IMG/VR virus record: IMGVR_UViG_3300030116_000926
Coordinates: 1-30,860 of that record
Strand: one strand, 5' to 3'
DNA from: a virus
DNA length: 30,860 nt
This document shows, piece by piece, positions 30,496 through 30,860 of the stretch (position 1 is its first letter; each line of letters opens with the position of its first letter). Below the pieces are notes generated by a model. It was not told the DNA's origin, made no database searches, and saw only the letters and a list, made by a program, of their open reading frames with translations. Both the position numbers and the translations under genes were made by a program.

Positions 30496-30860
30496 ATGCC
30501 ATACATAGGAAGAAATTTACAAACAGGGGAATACAAGCTCATAACATTAACAGAGAGCTTTGATGGTAATAGAACAGCCTTCACTATGTCAGAGAGTGTA
30601 CCATCTGAAAGAGTGCTTATGGTCATACTGTCTGGGGTACTCCAGCATTGGGGAGAGGCCTTTACTGTATCTGCAAATAAATTAAATTTTTCTGCTGCCC
30701 CATCAAATGGCGAAACAATCAAAATTTTAAAACTAGGAGATACTTTAAATATTGCTACTCCATCCCAGGGTACAGTAGGTACTGCTCAACTATCTACATC
30801 CGGAATATCAGCTGGTAAAGTATTTAAAGTAAATGATGCTGGTAATGCCTGGGAGTTAGG
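30496..30860 (+). CDS. tail fibre protein, N-terminal part (cut by window end)
   Basis: The frame runs open from the ATG at 30496 to the right edge, giving about 121 residues. It starts MPYIGRNLQTG and continues with a strand-rich domain (LTESFDGNRTAFTMSE, RVLMVILSGVLQHWGEAF, NKLNFSAAPSNGETIKIL) of the kind used to dock fibres, and then begins a repeat-like segment (GTVGTAQLSTSGISAGKVFK). The first ~60 codons use CTC, CTG, GGG and GAG more than the surrounding genes. A Shine-Dalgarno-like AAAAGG is rather far upstream. The rest, including any tip, lies outside the window. Confidence 0.72.
   Translation, partial: MPYIGRNLQTGEYKLITLTESFDGNRTAFTMSESVPSERVLMVILSGVLQHWGEAFTVSANKLNFSAAPSNGETIKILKLGDTLNIATPSQGTVGTAQLSTSGISAGKVFKVNDAGNAWEL

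Overview
The window is almost certainly part of one tailed-phage genome, or a metagenomic phage contig, with a short-tailed (podovirus, T7-like) virion plan. It has about one-third G+C, is packed with genes on both strands, and has no gap above 200 bases. The virion genes run in T7 order: terminase, gp13-like protein, portal, scaffold, major capsid, tail tubular A and B, gp14-like protein, three very large ejection-type proteins, then fibre genes. Base composition and the overall gene set resemble phages of AT-rich marine alphaproteobacteria such as the pelagiphages. That host assignment is an inference from general resemblance, not from any search.

Layout. (1) 1-1834, rightward: a small exported protein, an N-acetylmuramoyl-L-alanine amidase, a calcineurin-like phosphoesterase and two small unknowns. 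If the genome is circular or permuted, this could be the tail of the late operon that runs off the right end. (2) 6070 down to 1891, leftward: an unknown basic protein, a serine recombinase, a one-helix membrane protein, a YqaJ/lambda-type exonuclease, an Erf-type annealing protein, a free-standing LexA-type winged helix and small unknowns. This is a recombination and regulation module. (3) 6071-6169: a divergent promoter region. (4) 6170-8077, rightward: a ribbon-helix-helix regulator, a DUF3310 protein, a free-standing DnaA DNA-binding domain and a helix-turn-helix replication protein. (5) 8078-8272: a non-coding control region with a good sigma70-type promoter, a symmetric operator-like repeat, a direct repeat, a hairpin and a GC-rich patch. 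(6) 8273-12695: an SSB-tail-like protein, terminase subunits, a gp13-like protein and a run of very short genes, several shorter than 50 codons. (7) 12695-27162: head, tail and ejection genes, mostly joined by stop/start TAATG junctions. (8) 27162-30860: a T7-type fibre adaptor, two small beta-rich proteins, a three-domain adhesin ending in a fibrinogen-like module, and a truncated fibre gene.

How it may work together. No DNA polymerase, helicase, primase or phage RNA polymerase is visible. The replication genes present (DnaA domain IV protein, helix-turn-helix protein, SSB-like tail, Erf plus exonuclease) fit a phage that recruits the host replisome and host RNA polymerase and finishes replication by recombination. 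Missing genes could still lie outside the window. The most unusual DNA-level signal is a strong excess of CCWGG and GGSCC pentamers with apparent absence of GGWCC and CCSGG, seen in all reading frames, on both gene strands and between genes.
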